Made by a program: the position numbers and the translations under genes. Source: Phoronis ovalis (Eukaryota; Phoronida; Phoronidae). Taken from it: 28,698 nt of DNA. The DNA lies in contig JAOXYB010076943.1 of NCBI GenBank assembly GCA_028565635.1, positions 12,203 through 40,900 of the forward strand, read 5' to 3'. This document shows, piece after piece, positions 10,301 through 22,300 of this stretch (positions within the stretch are counted from its first letter, which is position 1; each line of letters starts with the position of its first letter). The notes beneath the pieces are model-generated. The model saw only the letters and a program-made list of their open reading frames with translations, did no database searches and had not been told where the DNA came from.

Positions 10301-13300
10301 TTTGTTGTGATTTGACAATTCGGATAAAATCTCCGCAATAATATCTGACTGATCAATTGGCAATTCTGAAAAGGCAAAAACAATTTACTGTAGTGGATTA
10401 AATCCAAAATGTAAATTACAATTGCTAAATCACTTCAGCTCACTTCCCAGCAACAATGAAAGCACAGACTATCAAAACAACAGGAATACGTGAACATAAC
10501 AAATATTAACATTGTGTAATAAATCCAACAAAAAGTATGGTCAATTAAAACCTTGGAGTCTATATTTCTGCTGTGCAGTACGAGCATGAAACAGTATTCT
10601 ATAAAAACTTTTTGATTTCTGTTACAGTATAATTTAGGCACATGTAACTTTACCTTTTAACTGATTGTTTATACCTCTATTTTTACTATTATTTGTCATG
10701 AAATCATACATAGTATTAACTAATTTTTGACAAATAGGATGATGGTGTACATGACATCTGAACAAATCTATTAAGCTTTCATGTTTTATAATTGGTTTAG
10801 ACATAACATTGCATCCTACACACTCAGTCAAACTTTTCAAGCATTTTACAGAGCATGTAAAAATTCTACAAAAAAAGAAGTACAGATTTGTCTGTGAGAC
10901 AATTCCATCAAAAGTTGCTACAAATTTGTGTCCAGTTTCAATTCTATGCAAACCATCGTACAGTAAAAGCAATTTTTAATGACTAGTAGACAAACGACAT
11001 GTTTTAATTTTGTGCGATGCTTCTATTATGATTTGTTACAGTTACAGTACAAGGCACCCATTGTCCATGTTTATGCCAACATTAGTTAGTGCACCACAAC
11101 TTTACTTAAGTAACATGCACAACAATAAAACCAAAAAATGTAATAGTTCTTTATTACCAATTACCTGCTAGTTTTAATGATAAATTATATGCAATATAAA
11201 ATTCAAATCCATCATCATGCAATAACATCTTAAAAATGTAATATTTAATAAAAATGCAATTGCCAGAGATTTTGATAAATTTTGAAATATTTTTGAAAGT
11301 AAAAAAGTTACCCAAGTAAATGATATGTACATACTAAGCGGCCAAAGTGAGTAGTAAAGCAAAGTTACAAAGTGATTTTTTATAAAAACAATCCTCACCG
11401 TTACTCAACTCAAACCCTAACAAATTCCTCCAGGGTTCTGAGGAAATAAACAAAATAGTTGTAAACTAGAGGTGTCACAAAACATGGCATGGTGTAGCAA
11501 ATAAAATAACCAAATGAGCTTACAATTACAACTGACACGTACATACAGTATGTTTGTTGTACACAGTTGCACAACAAATTACTACTTTTAAAAAGTTAAG
11601 TAGATCATCCCCTTCATGTACACTTTTCTTAACATTTTTATTAATTTATAAATGCAATGTGAGCATATCTGTGTTAACAATATAATGTACAACAGTCTTG
11701 GGCCTACATAAAAGTAAACCACCAAACAAGTGAAAGAGAGATAAAATTCTACAAATTACAGCATCCAGTTTGTATTCAAAGTATCTTTTATATAGGTCAC
11801 AAATCTATATTTATGATCAATAACAGCATGCACTAAATTTCTACATTTTATTGTCTGGAGATGAACATCAACATGCAGGATTGATAGTTACATTGTACTA
11901 TTTTATTTCTATTATTTAAGATCATGCACAAGAAAATGTCTAGATTGCTGTATTAAAAGGACCAATACTTCAAGAGAAGGTTGAATTTAAGGTGTTTGGT
12001 TTTACCTTGTACTTTATACACCAAAGAAACATTTTACCACTAAAAGGTACTTCGTACCTACCTTCATTAAATAATTCATTTTCATCAAAAACTGCTTCAG
12101 CTAATGCTTTCCTATCATAACCATTTATACTCTGAAAAGCAACGAGAAATTAAAAATCGGCACAAAGAACAGAATAATACCTGTGGAAATATAATTAAGA
12201 ACAACTGAATTATGGAATAAATTTTACAGAGGCACTCAATAAATAACTAAACATCCACAGTGACTCGTAACAGTACTGGAAATAAGCGGTTATTCTCCAT
12301 TTGTTTTCCACAAAATGATCTGTGATGTATTCTCATTGTATTGGAATTTACTACGATCATTTGAATTGATATGCAACTTTGTGTCTAACTGATCACAAGT
12401 TCTTTGTTCAAAGGTTTTTGGCTTTTGATATCACATTCGTATACATAATAGTACATAAGCATATACTAAATAACAAGATTTTGACAACTTTCTGCAAGAC
12501 ACATTATAACTTGACAGCAAAGTGACACAGTGTTATGAGGAATACGTGTACCTCATCTTGGTAGTGAGATGGGTTGTATAGAACTCTGCATCTTCCAGGA
12601 GTATCAGGACTGTCTGAGCGAATATCTGGCAGTGAGCTTTGAATACCGCTATCTTGAGACGTACTATCCCGCTCTTTTTTCATTCCACCATCAGCAGGAC
12701 TATCAAACTTGCTATTGAAGCTGAGATTCTGAATGTCAGCAGATGTTTTTCGAATGGAGTCATAAATATCCTCGGGATTCATGTTCTCTGTTTCATCACG
12801 ACTACCATGCCTGTAATAAGAGAATATTGTCCTACAATGGGTGTTTGCTATTGAAGGATACAAAATGAAATAATTTAAAAAGTGCACAAGTCAAAATATC
12901 ACCAAGGCCATATACGTTATTTCAATTAGCAAGAGGCATTGAAATTCTTTCAATAAAAAAACTAAGTTGTATTTTAACACCACATCTAGCTGAGTTTTGT
13001 ATGAACAATTCTCTATTATATTAACCTAACTCCATTTGTTCATATCTATTCTACATAGCATCAGTTTAAATTGTGTACTTGTCACTTAACACAGGGTCAG
13101 TTCAATGGCCGACTTTCAGAATATTGTTGCCTTTGCAAGATATTTAATAAAATATATCACTTACCATTAAGACAATCAAAGCCCATGTGTTTAGTACATA
13201 ATCGCATGTATTTTGCAAGGCCGCAGCAGCTCAGCTGCTATATATTGGCATACTTTTTGAAGTCTCACACTAATCACTAGTACTTCATACATCTATGTAT

Positions 13301-16300
13301 TTCACATCATAACTCTTACCTTGGTGATGCTCTGTATCTTGGTGATCCTCTCGGTGGGCTAGTAATATTTCTTGGTGATAAGACATCGCCAGTACTGTCG
13401 GATCGTGGGTTTCGCATGTGATTATGTAGTATCTTTGTGGCGCCATCTTGGAATGATTTAGGCAGCGATGAAAGCATCATAGAGAATTCTGGTGTGTTCA
13501 GACTAAACATGGCTACCAAAAGATTTTGTGAACCCTACAAAAACAGTAAAATCATAAAATAAAACAAGCTATTTGCCAACACACTTATTCTGCACAAATC
13601 GGGAGAAACAATTGTTTGAAGCAGACAATAACGAGCAAGAGTTAAAGCAAGTATAATCTTGGCAATATTAATTCACTTTAAGTCTTGGATCTAGGCTCAA
13701 GTTAGTGTTAATTATTTAAGAAATTTACTTTCCATAATTATCTTATTAAAGGTGACATTTGTAAAAAGTGACAAAAACAAGAGTTCCACTTTGCACTTGA
13801 ATTATATTGGTGTATTACGCTGACAGTATGTCACACCTACCTTTCGAATTTCTACACTTTTTGGCTCTGAAGTCCAATTGATAATTCTAGAAATTGCAAG
13901 TCTTGCATCGCTACTGTTGGAGAAATCTGAGGGGTCCATTATCAGAACCAGCTCATATAAATACTGTATAAGGGCTACTTTCACCTGCAAACATGATGGA
14001 GAGCTACTTTGAACAAAATTTTAACAGAAAATTATTTTGTGGAAATTTCTAATAATGCTACTGTCAAGTAGTTTACTGAATGTTAAACAGTAAATGTAGT
14101 GTGGAATAGTTGTGAACATTACGAACATTGAAAAGTATGACAAAAATACACGCAAAGCAACAGGCAGCATAAATGCTGTTCCATAGTGTGAGATTTAAAA
14201 AAGACAGGTTTAATGTACAAATAAAACGATACGACAAAATTCAAGATACACGTAAAGGCGAACACAAGCAAAATAAAATAAATCCACAGCTCCATAAGCT
14301 TTAAGCTCTTATATTGCTCTTATATTGCTCTTATATTGCTGTGTTTAATAATAAATATATATGATGGATTCAGTGGCTATACCTTTGGGGTGAAATTTTC
14401 TGGCTTGAGGTATGCAAGCAATTCAGGAGTAGAGCACGCAATAGGCAGTCTAACACTAGAACTCTTAAATCAATGAAGAAAATATCACAACAAAGACAAC
14501 AACAAACGGCATGCAGGACGTAACACAACACAAAAAGTACACATACTAAACATCATCTCCTAAAGAAAGATTTTTTAAATTATTCCATGCTAAACTTCTT
14601 GTTAACATTAACATGCTACATAACTAGAAGACAGTTATTATATATGAAAAAGATTACTCCTTGCGTAAGCTGTATTACTGTAAATTATTTAATGGAATTA
14701 GAATTGGAACATTTTTTTTGTAACTTGCACTACTGAAACATGTTCAAACAATCAAAAAATGTTTTTGTTAAATTACATAAATTGATATTTTTATGTCATA
14801 ATAAAGCAGCAAGCAGAAGCTTTGATTAGTAATAGCGTGACAAGACATTAGATGAACAACACATTATAATACAAGACAGAGAACATGGAGATTACCTTAA
14901 CCTAAAAGTGGAAAAGGTACAGAAACATTAGATTCTAGAGATAATCCACACAACCAAGTTTTTGAGGAATTGAGGATTTTCTATCAGGTCAAAGATACCA
15001 TACTACTATATCAAAGGAAAGACATTTCAATTTATTACACAAAGCAACGAGTATTGCCTGCAAACATGTTTAAATGTCCTTCCTTTCACATTATGTTAGA
15101 GGCCACCTTGTTTCATTGTAATACCTTTCAGAGAGATTTAGACAGATTTAAACAGGAATGAATTGTAAATTACATTACAAAACCTGAACATAAGACACAT
15201 TAAAACTTCTGTATTCTTCACAAGAAACAAAATGGCTGCCACTAATCATGCTATAAAATAATCCTAATATCTAATATTATTACATATTTTTGAATAGGAA
15301 AGATAATTATGAGTGTGTTAGCACCACAATTTAGTTAAGATAAACTATTTCTCTGTGTACTGGAAACAAACTTGTGAAAATAAAAAAAACAGCAGTGGAG
15401 AGCAGTGGTTTTCTACAACTCACAAAAATCTTGAAGAAAAACTATCAGGCTTGCTCAAGAAAATTTCAAAAGCTTCAAGCCATTTATAGTTTTTCTTTGT
15501 TAGGTAAGAAGCATTGACAGCTATCTTAGTAGCTTTAAATACCTTTAAGTTTGGTGTCTGAGAAGGGTCTATGATGTATCTTGTCAGTATATTAAACTGT
15601 TGATCTAGTGGAAAATTTTCCCTGTAACAACATTGAAATAATTAGTTTCCCTGACAAGTGATATTGTTTCTTTGTTCTGCATGCAAATAACAGATGTCTG
15701 TTTACTAGCAAAAAGAGAAAATCTGGTGGCCTTGAAAACTTTAATACCGGAACTAAAATCGATTTTATTCAGCACTGCATTTAACTGAAAAGTATTAAGC
15801 AAGGATTATAACATACAACTCACTGCATTACCTAGCACATTCTAAACATCTTTTCGTCTTTGACTGTGCTGAGGCAAGAGCATCACCTCCCATCTTTTGT
15901 AATAATCTAGATAACAAATGGTACAGCCAATCCAGTAATTCTGTCTTATGCACAGAAATAAGGTCCATTAAAGTGTCTAGGAATACACTAGAAACCTGTA
16001 ATAAAAAATATGTAATAACATTTTTTTTGAAAGTCTCATACAGCTAATGAGTTTTGGTGCTAAGAATGCCAATTTGCTTTAAATCATGCATTTTCCTTTA
16101 GATTGACACCAATAATGTGACATGACATCTCCAGAGATATACCTATTCCACTTCCGTTCTGAATAAACTACAAGTCTGCAAACATTTCTGATATATAAAG
16201 ATAATATTCCATGAAGAAATGGGTGCAGGACTAAAGGTCTGTTTACTCCTGAGTGATTTACTTCCTGTTTAATATAAATAGCAGTCCTACCTTGCCATGA

Positions 16301-19300
16301 GGTTCATGGAACATTCTGTTAAAAACCTCTGTCAGTTTCTTCAACTCTGTTCGACTAAAGTAAAATCAGAGTTAATTTCATTTTGGGATGAACAGGTGCT
16401 AAAAATTTGAATGACTACAAGAGAGGGGGCAAAATAGTCCAAGTTCTCCCCAAAGTATTAATTTCTGAGTAACAGTCTTACAGGTTGGCTACATGTTTTA
16501 CAGACTGCAGTCTTTCTATCACATTTAGAAGCTTGTACGATAGAAAACTTACAAGTTGTTTAGGGATGAGGTGCAAAATTGCTTCAGTCTTCTATGATTT
16601 TAGCAATGCCGATAAGAAAGAAATCTTCAACCAACATCTAATAGCTGAAGAGTAACAATACTGTTTTTTGTAACATGTTGAGCCACAATCTAGGTTCCTT
16701 TAATAAAATAAGAGTTTAATATTTCAACTGATACAACCATAACAACTCATGATACTTACTTTAACACCCTACCACTGCCAAACAGATTCTGTAAATCCAG
16801 TAAGCCTTGTTTTCTATCTGCCCATGAAGAACTCGACAGATTACTTAAAATTTCACCAACCTCCTAAAACATGTCAAGTTAAGATATTCATGAATATAAA
16901 TAAACATGAGAGTATACACAGACTCGGTACTATTTGAATTTAAGCAATGTAAGATTTGATAGCTACAACTACAGGAGGTATTACAGACGCCAGCATGCAA
17001 ATCTGAATAATTATATAAATTTACCTATTGTAAATTTAAATGTATAAGCTTTAAAAGCATCACTTGTTCTATGCTATTATGTTATATAAGCTTATTCTCC
17101 TAGATTGGTCTATAACCAGTGCCACATTATTTTTATCTGAATATGCAGAAAAACACAATACAACATTACAGTATATTTCAAGGTAGGCATAAATTCAGAT
17201 GTACAAAGGAAGTCACAAACTAAATAGTGTAGTCTACACTCAGAAATAGCTTTTGAAAGTACTTGAAACTAACTATAAAACTAAGTGCAGGTGATGTGGT
17301 GAAGAGACAGAAACGGATGACTGTACAGAAGTAATACGTATTCAAGGTTCTAGTTTTATAACCCTTATCGCTTGATACAAAAGAATTGAACAAAACATGC
17401 TTAACACGATCAATTCTGACACTCAACAGCAAATTCATCTTCATTCCGATGTTTTGCAAAATTCAGTTAAACGAATCGTAATAAAGACATATCATTGCAT
17501 TAATAAGTAACAAAAAGATATTGCAAAGTAAAAATTAGTGCTACATCAACGTGTTCGTGCAGCTTCATGCTGTATTACTTCTGTGTACAGTGAATGAACG
17601 TTGTAAAGCTCTTGATCTGGCAGTGTTCTTCAGAGTTAATATCATTGGTAACTTAGCTAGTACACAAATATGACCCAATCAAAAAACATGGACAGCAATG
17701 CAATGTAGGATATTCAGTTTATAGGGAAAACGCCCGAGATCAAGAGCCCTGTGGGACAAAAAAATAGGATCTACATCTACACGCACACAACATACTAAGG
17801 TATACCTTCGCCACATGGATTTTTATTCTGTCGTGCTATTACATAAAAACAAAGGATATGACATTAAACAGCCACCTAAATGACGATTAGCTAGAAGCTT
17901 TAGTCAATTAGCAACTTATCAATCATCAAATAAGTTAAAACAAATTTGCAGCACTAAACAGTTCAGTACATTATTAAATGTCATTTCATGAATTTGCTAT
18001 TTTACACTGTAGTTGTAAAAACTGTTTAAAATCATCAAGCAGATACTATAACCACTTCTTTGGAACTAAGCATTTGAAATAACAAGCAAATGCAAATCCA
18101 ATATTCCTTTTTTTTATTTAACAATTTCGTAAACAATCAATCAACTGCAAATTTCTTTTAACAAATATGATATAGGCGATAACTAAAGGAAGCACAATAT
18201 TTACATGTATGTGCATTTGGATAACATTCATTTTTCCAAAGAGGGTAGCTCCATTTCATTAAATGCCTGGAGAGATCTGAGATATGGTACAATACACGTG
18301 TCTGATGCTTCACAATTGCTAGTCACTCACAAAAAGAAAAATACTTGACAGTTGTGTATGTAATTGTAAGGACAAAACTTCAAATGCTGGTTTGAATTGA
18401 CAGTAATTTCAACGCCAATACATTTCAGTTTCTCTTGCATTCACAGTATTGCTCATTTTTTAATGTTTTTTTTTCAATGTTATTATTATAAAAGTTAAGG
18501 TAACATTATTTCATTTCATTGTACATATTTTCAGATCTTTCCTGCAACATTATTGGATGCAACACCAAAATATACCTCCTCTTGTAGAGAGGGACAAGAG
18601 TGTGACTTTGTGTCATCCAGGAATAAGGAACGTGATAGAAACTGATAGTGATAGAAAAATACACATAAATCACAAATATGCTGGAAAATTGACTGTAACA
18701 ATGGAAAACTTTCCTAATGTTGACAAATCGAATTATTAAAACTCACTTTACATTGATGACTATAGAGTGCGCCATTTGAATGGTTTGCAGAAGCTAAGCT
18801 GGTGCACTCAATAGAGTATGCAGAAATTTGACATGTCATCATGTTAATGTGTGTATGAAGCTGTTGTACTAACACACGGGAAAGAAATTTGACAGTTGCC
18901 AATAAATCACAACAGATACTTACTTCACAACATGTACACAGTAGTAGATACGTTCACATAATTGTTTTATTTATAAGTGAAGGTGACAAAAGGTACTAAG
19001 TTGTACAAAAAAAAACCAGGAAATAAACAAGAATTATGCCATCGTTCTTCTTGTGTTATGGACCAAATACCAGCCAAGCAATGATAAGCAAGATTGTGAA
19101 GGGATTCTCTATTTGCTGTTGATTCCAAAAATAGTGATTTCTTTGCATTGTTAGAATAGCTGCCTTTTTAATGCATGACAGCATGAAGGATCCGTGACAT
19201 GGAAGACAATATGTATCTGTGTAAACATTACCTAGCACTGTAGGTTTTAAATTGACAGCATACAGTAACTCCCAATAATACATACCTCAGAATGTCTACC

Positions 19301-22300
19301 ATATGCAGAGCCGTAGGATCTTTCTGAGCAAACACTTGATGTCTCACTCGCCGCATCATCACTATCGTAATCATTATACCGCCGTCTATTAGAACCCTGT
19401 AAAAAAATATTTTATTAGAAGAAATTCTGCCAAATACTAATAAAATTCATCTTGAACCCATTCCATTAGACAAGGTAACAACATAGTGGGTTCCTGTCTA
19501 CCAAGTTTAATAATTTCCCATTGAGAAATACACACAGTACTATCAATAATCATCTACTATGTGTTAATTCTACCACAACTCCCAATCACATTTTTCAAAT
19601 TATGTTTAAACTTCTAAACACCACAAATGAGAAATACAAAAACTAATAATATTATAGTGTTCAACAAATACAAATTTTAATGTCGCAGTGTCGACTTTCT
19701 ACATCTGTCATGTACTATCAAGAATGACATCGTTTTAACACACGAGAAACTTTACTAAATTAGATTTTTTTCAAAACCTGAACGAACGCAAATGACAACA
19801 CATACTAAGGACACACATGTACAGCAATGTACACAAGTATAACACTAAATATTCACCAGAGCATCTGCAAGGAATTGTTCAGCATCTTTGCCAGTACCTA
19901 AAACACGCTGAGCTCCCTGTGTTTTATTACTCACTCTCTGTGCGGGCCCACGAGTTGCACCACTCAACCTCCGATCTCGACCTGCAATAAACGCATAATG
20001 ATCACGAATCCAAACACACAACAGCTTCCAGGGACTTTGTGATGTTCGTTTTCACTCAAACCAAATTATTTTGTTTACCTTTTTACTAGGAATTTACAAA
20101 ATAGGCTCTGTACAGACAACTATAAAATTAAGACTGAAGGAAACAGCAAAAAAAATGGTTATTAAAGCATTAGTAAACCCATTTTGTTCATCAGAACTTA
20201 AAACTGGGTGAAAAATAAAACTGAAGCTTACCAGTGTAGTCGGAACGGTGTGGGCTGGTTTCACGACTGGTACCTTGACTACGTGGTATACCAGTAGAAC
20301 GCCTCCTAGGACCAGGGGTCGAGGGTGAAGCAGGACCAGGAATACGAGTAATGTAACCAAATCGTGATGACGGGGAACTGGAGCGACTTCCAGCTATAAT
20401 ATTGGAAACCAAGGAATGTGAACAAATACCAAAAATAATTATAACTGACAATGTAAATAAAAATAAGAAATACAGCAATCATGTACACAGCAGGAATCCA
20501 AGCAGGAATGGTGATAAATACTATATCAGCTATGGGAAATCCTACACACACACGCTGCTTTGAATTGCATATAAATACTAATAGAAGTTTCACTCTTTTC
20601 CAGGGAATACAAACTGCAGTCGGTGTTCTCCACAAAAAACTTATACTTGTTCAGGGCACCAATGAACTTTAGTACAGAAACATAGTATTATTTATCAACA
20701 TTTTATCTATCCATGTTTGGGGTTTACATAAATAATATCATTGGCCCTGGAACATGTACACACTGTTTTACGGAGAACACTGGCAGTGTTTGGATAGCAT
20801 TTACTATGACACACTTTTGCATAATTTATAGCCCTGCGCAAAATATGCAAAAAAAAACTTGGCAAGCTTTCTCCAGCAGCAATACCTGTTGATCTGCCTT
20901 CTTTATGAATAATGGCAAGATGCTTTCATCGCTTGAATGCATGGTGCAAGATTCACGGCAAATGAGTGATCTTCAAAACTGTCTACAAATCTACTTTTTT
21001 GAAAAATAGTCAAGTATTTTATGATAACAAAATTTCCTTTTAAGTTAAGAGGATAATTCCATGTTTTGTTTCTCCTCCATCAGTTCTAGCTTACAGGTTT
21101 GCAGTACATCTGTGGCTCAGAATTGTAAATACTTACGTTGCGACTGAGACACGCCAACACGTGCTCTTGGTCGACTGCGTTCAGGAGAGATAATATGAGA
21201 CACACCAGTAGTACCTGATGTAGTGCGTTGACGCGCTGAAAATCAACGGAAAATGAAAACTTCAAAGCAAGCAATAAATCAACAGAAAGAACACTGTGGT
21301 AGGTGCAGACACCGGTACTCACACCCAAGCATCACAGCACAAGCACAAAAATGACGAACAAATATGTGACGTGACGTAACGTGATGCACTGGACACCACA
21401 ATATTTACAACTCTTTCAAATAAAATATCATACATATTTATAATAATAAAAGTATATGTGCATTATTTTCGAAAACATTTTCATCGTGTATTTATACCTT
21501 TATCTTTTATTTGATAGCCAGACCAGGTTCTAGTCATAGTATAATGAACTTCTGTGAAAACATGCAAAAGCTGGTTTAAGCCACGTTTTTAAACAAAAAT
21601 AAATAATTGAGCGCAGCATAAAGCTAGAATAAGTTTTCCAACAATCTGTCAAAACTGATAACTGTGCACAGGTAGAATGTAGTATGTTTTAGGGGCCAAA
21701 TTTAGCATTTCGAAGGTGGTAAAGTCAACCAGTATTGTAAGGAGTTTTTTTGTAGAACCGTCATTTTGGAAATTAAAAAAAGGTCAGAAAAAATAATTTC
21801 TAACTTGGATACACAAAGTATGATTCTTTAAAGCAATTGTTTTAGTAAACCCCTCAACATACAATCCATTACTTAATAACTACTTTGCTTCATAAAAAAC
21901 ACTTAACCAACATAACTATTTTTGCAATATTACATAAAAATAAAGTTATCCAGAATAAAAAAATTAGTGGCTGAATAGAAAATTGTTTGAAGAATGAAAT
22001 ATAGTTAGAATCTTAAATCACAGCAAGTGTCAGTTATCTATTTCTGTTAGTAGTTCTCATACTTACGCAGCGAATTGTAGTTACCAGCCCCTCCAGTAGA
22101 TGCAAGACGGGCCGCAGGACCCTTTGGGACAGACCGTGCTTTGCCAGCGAGGTCATGTGCACTATTAGAGCGGTGAATAGCACCAGAGGAATAAGTGCCG
22201 TCTGGAAATAAGACACACAACACACTCTCAAGTGTTCTCTATAATTCATGTTCAGATATCTGGGCCATTGCACTTCTGCCGAAGCCCATAACCTCTTGAT

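Noticed and set aside
10435-10641. 68-codon - strand open frame in a CLASP intron
   Set aside because: Hydrophobic, AT-driven composition, no splice sites in phase and no recognised domain.
17220-17459. 79-codon - strand open frame in the longest CLASP intron
   Set aside because: No splice sites in a suitable phase and no similarity to CLASP.
17606-17752. Inverted pair GCTCTTGATCT / AGATCAAGAGC
   Set aside because: Only about 11 bp with a 120-nt gap and no flanking duplication; easily chance.
18557-18739. 60-codon open frame on the + strand with a TTTTCAG just upstream
   Set aside because: No matching donor, no recognised domain, and it lies antisense in a long CLASP intron. Probably chance.
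18920-18928. Strong donor-like GTAAGTATC on the - strand
   Set aside because: No pyrimidine-rich acceptor or open frame upstream that fits the phase 0 junction between the flanking exons.
20306-20635. 109-codon - strand open frame
   Set aside because: It overlaps the TxIP exon in the wrong frame, giving a hydrophobic shadow peptide; the correct frame matches CLASP.
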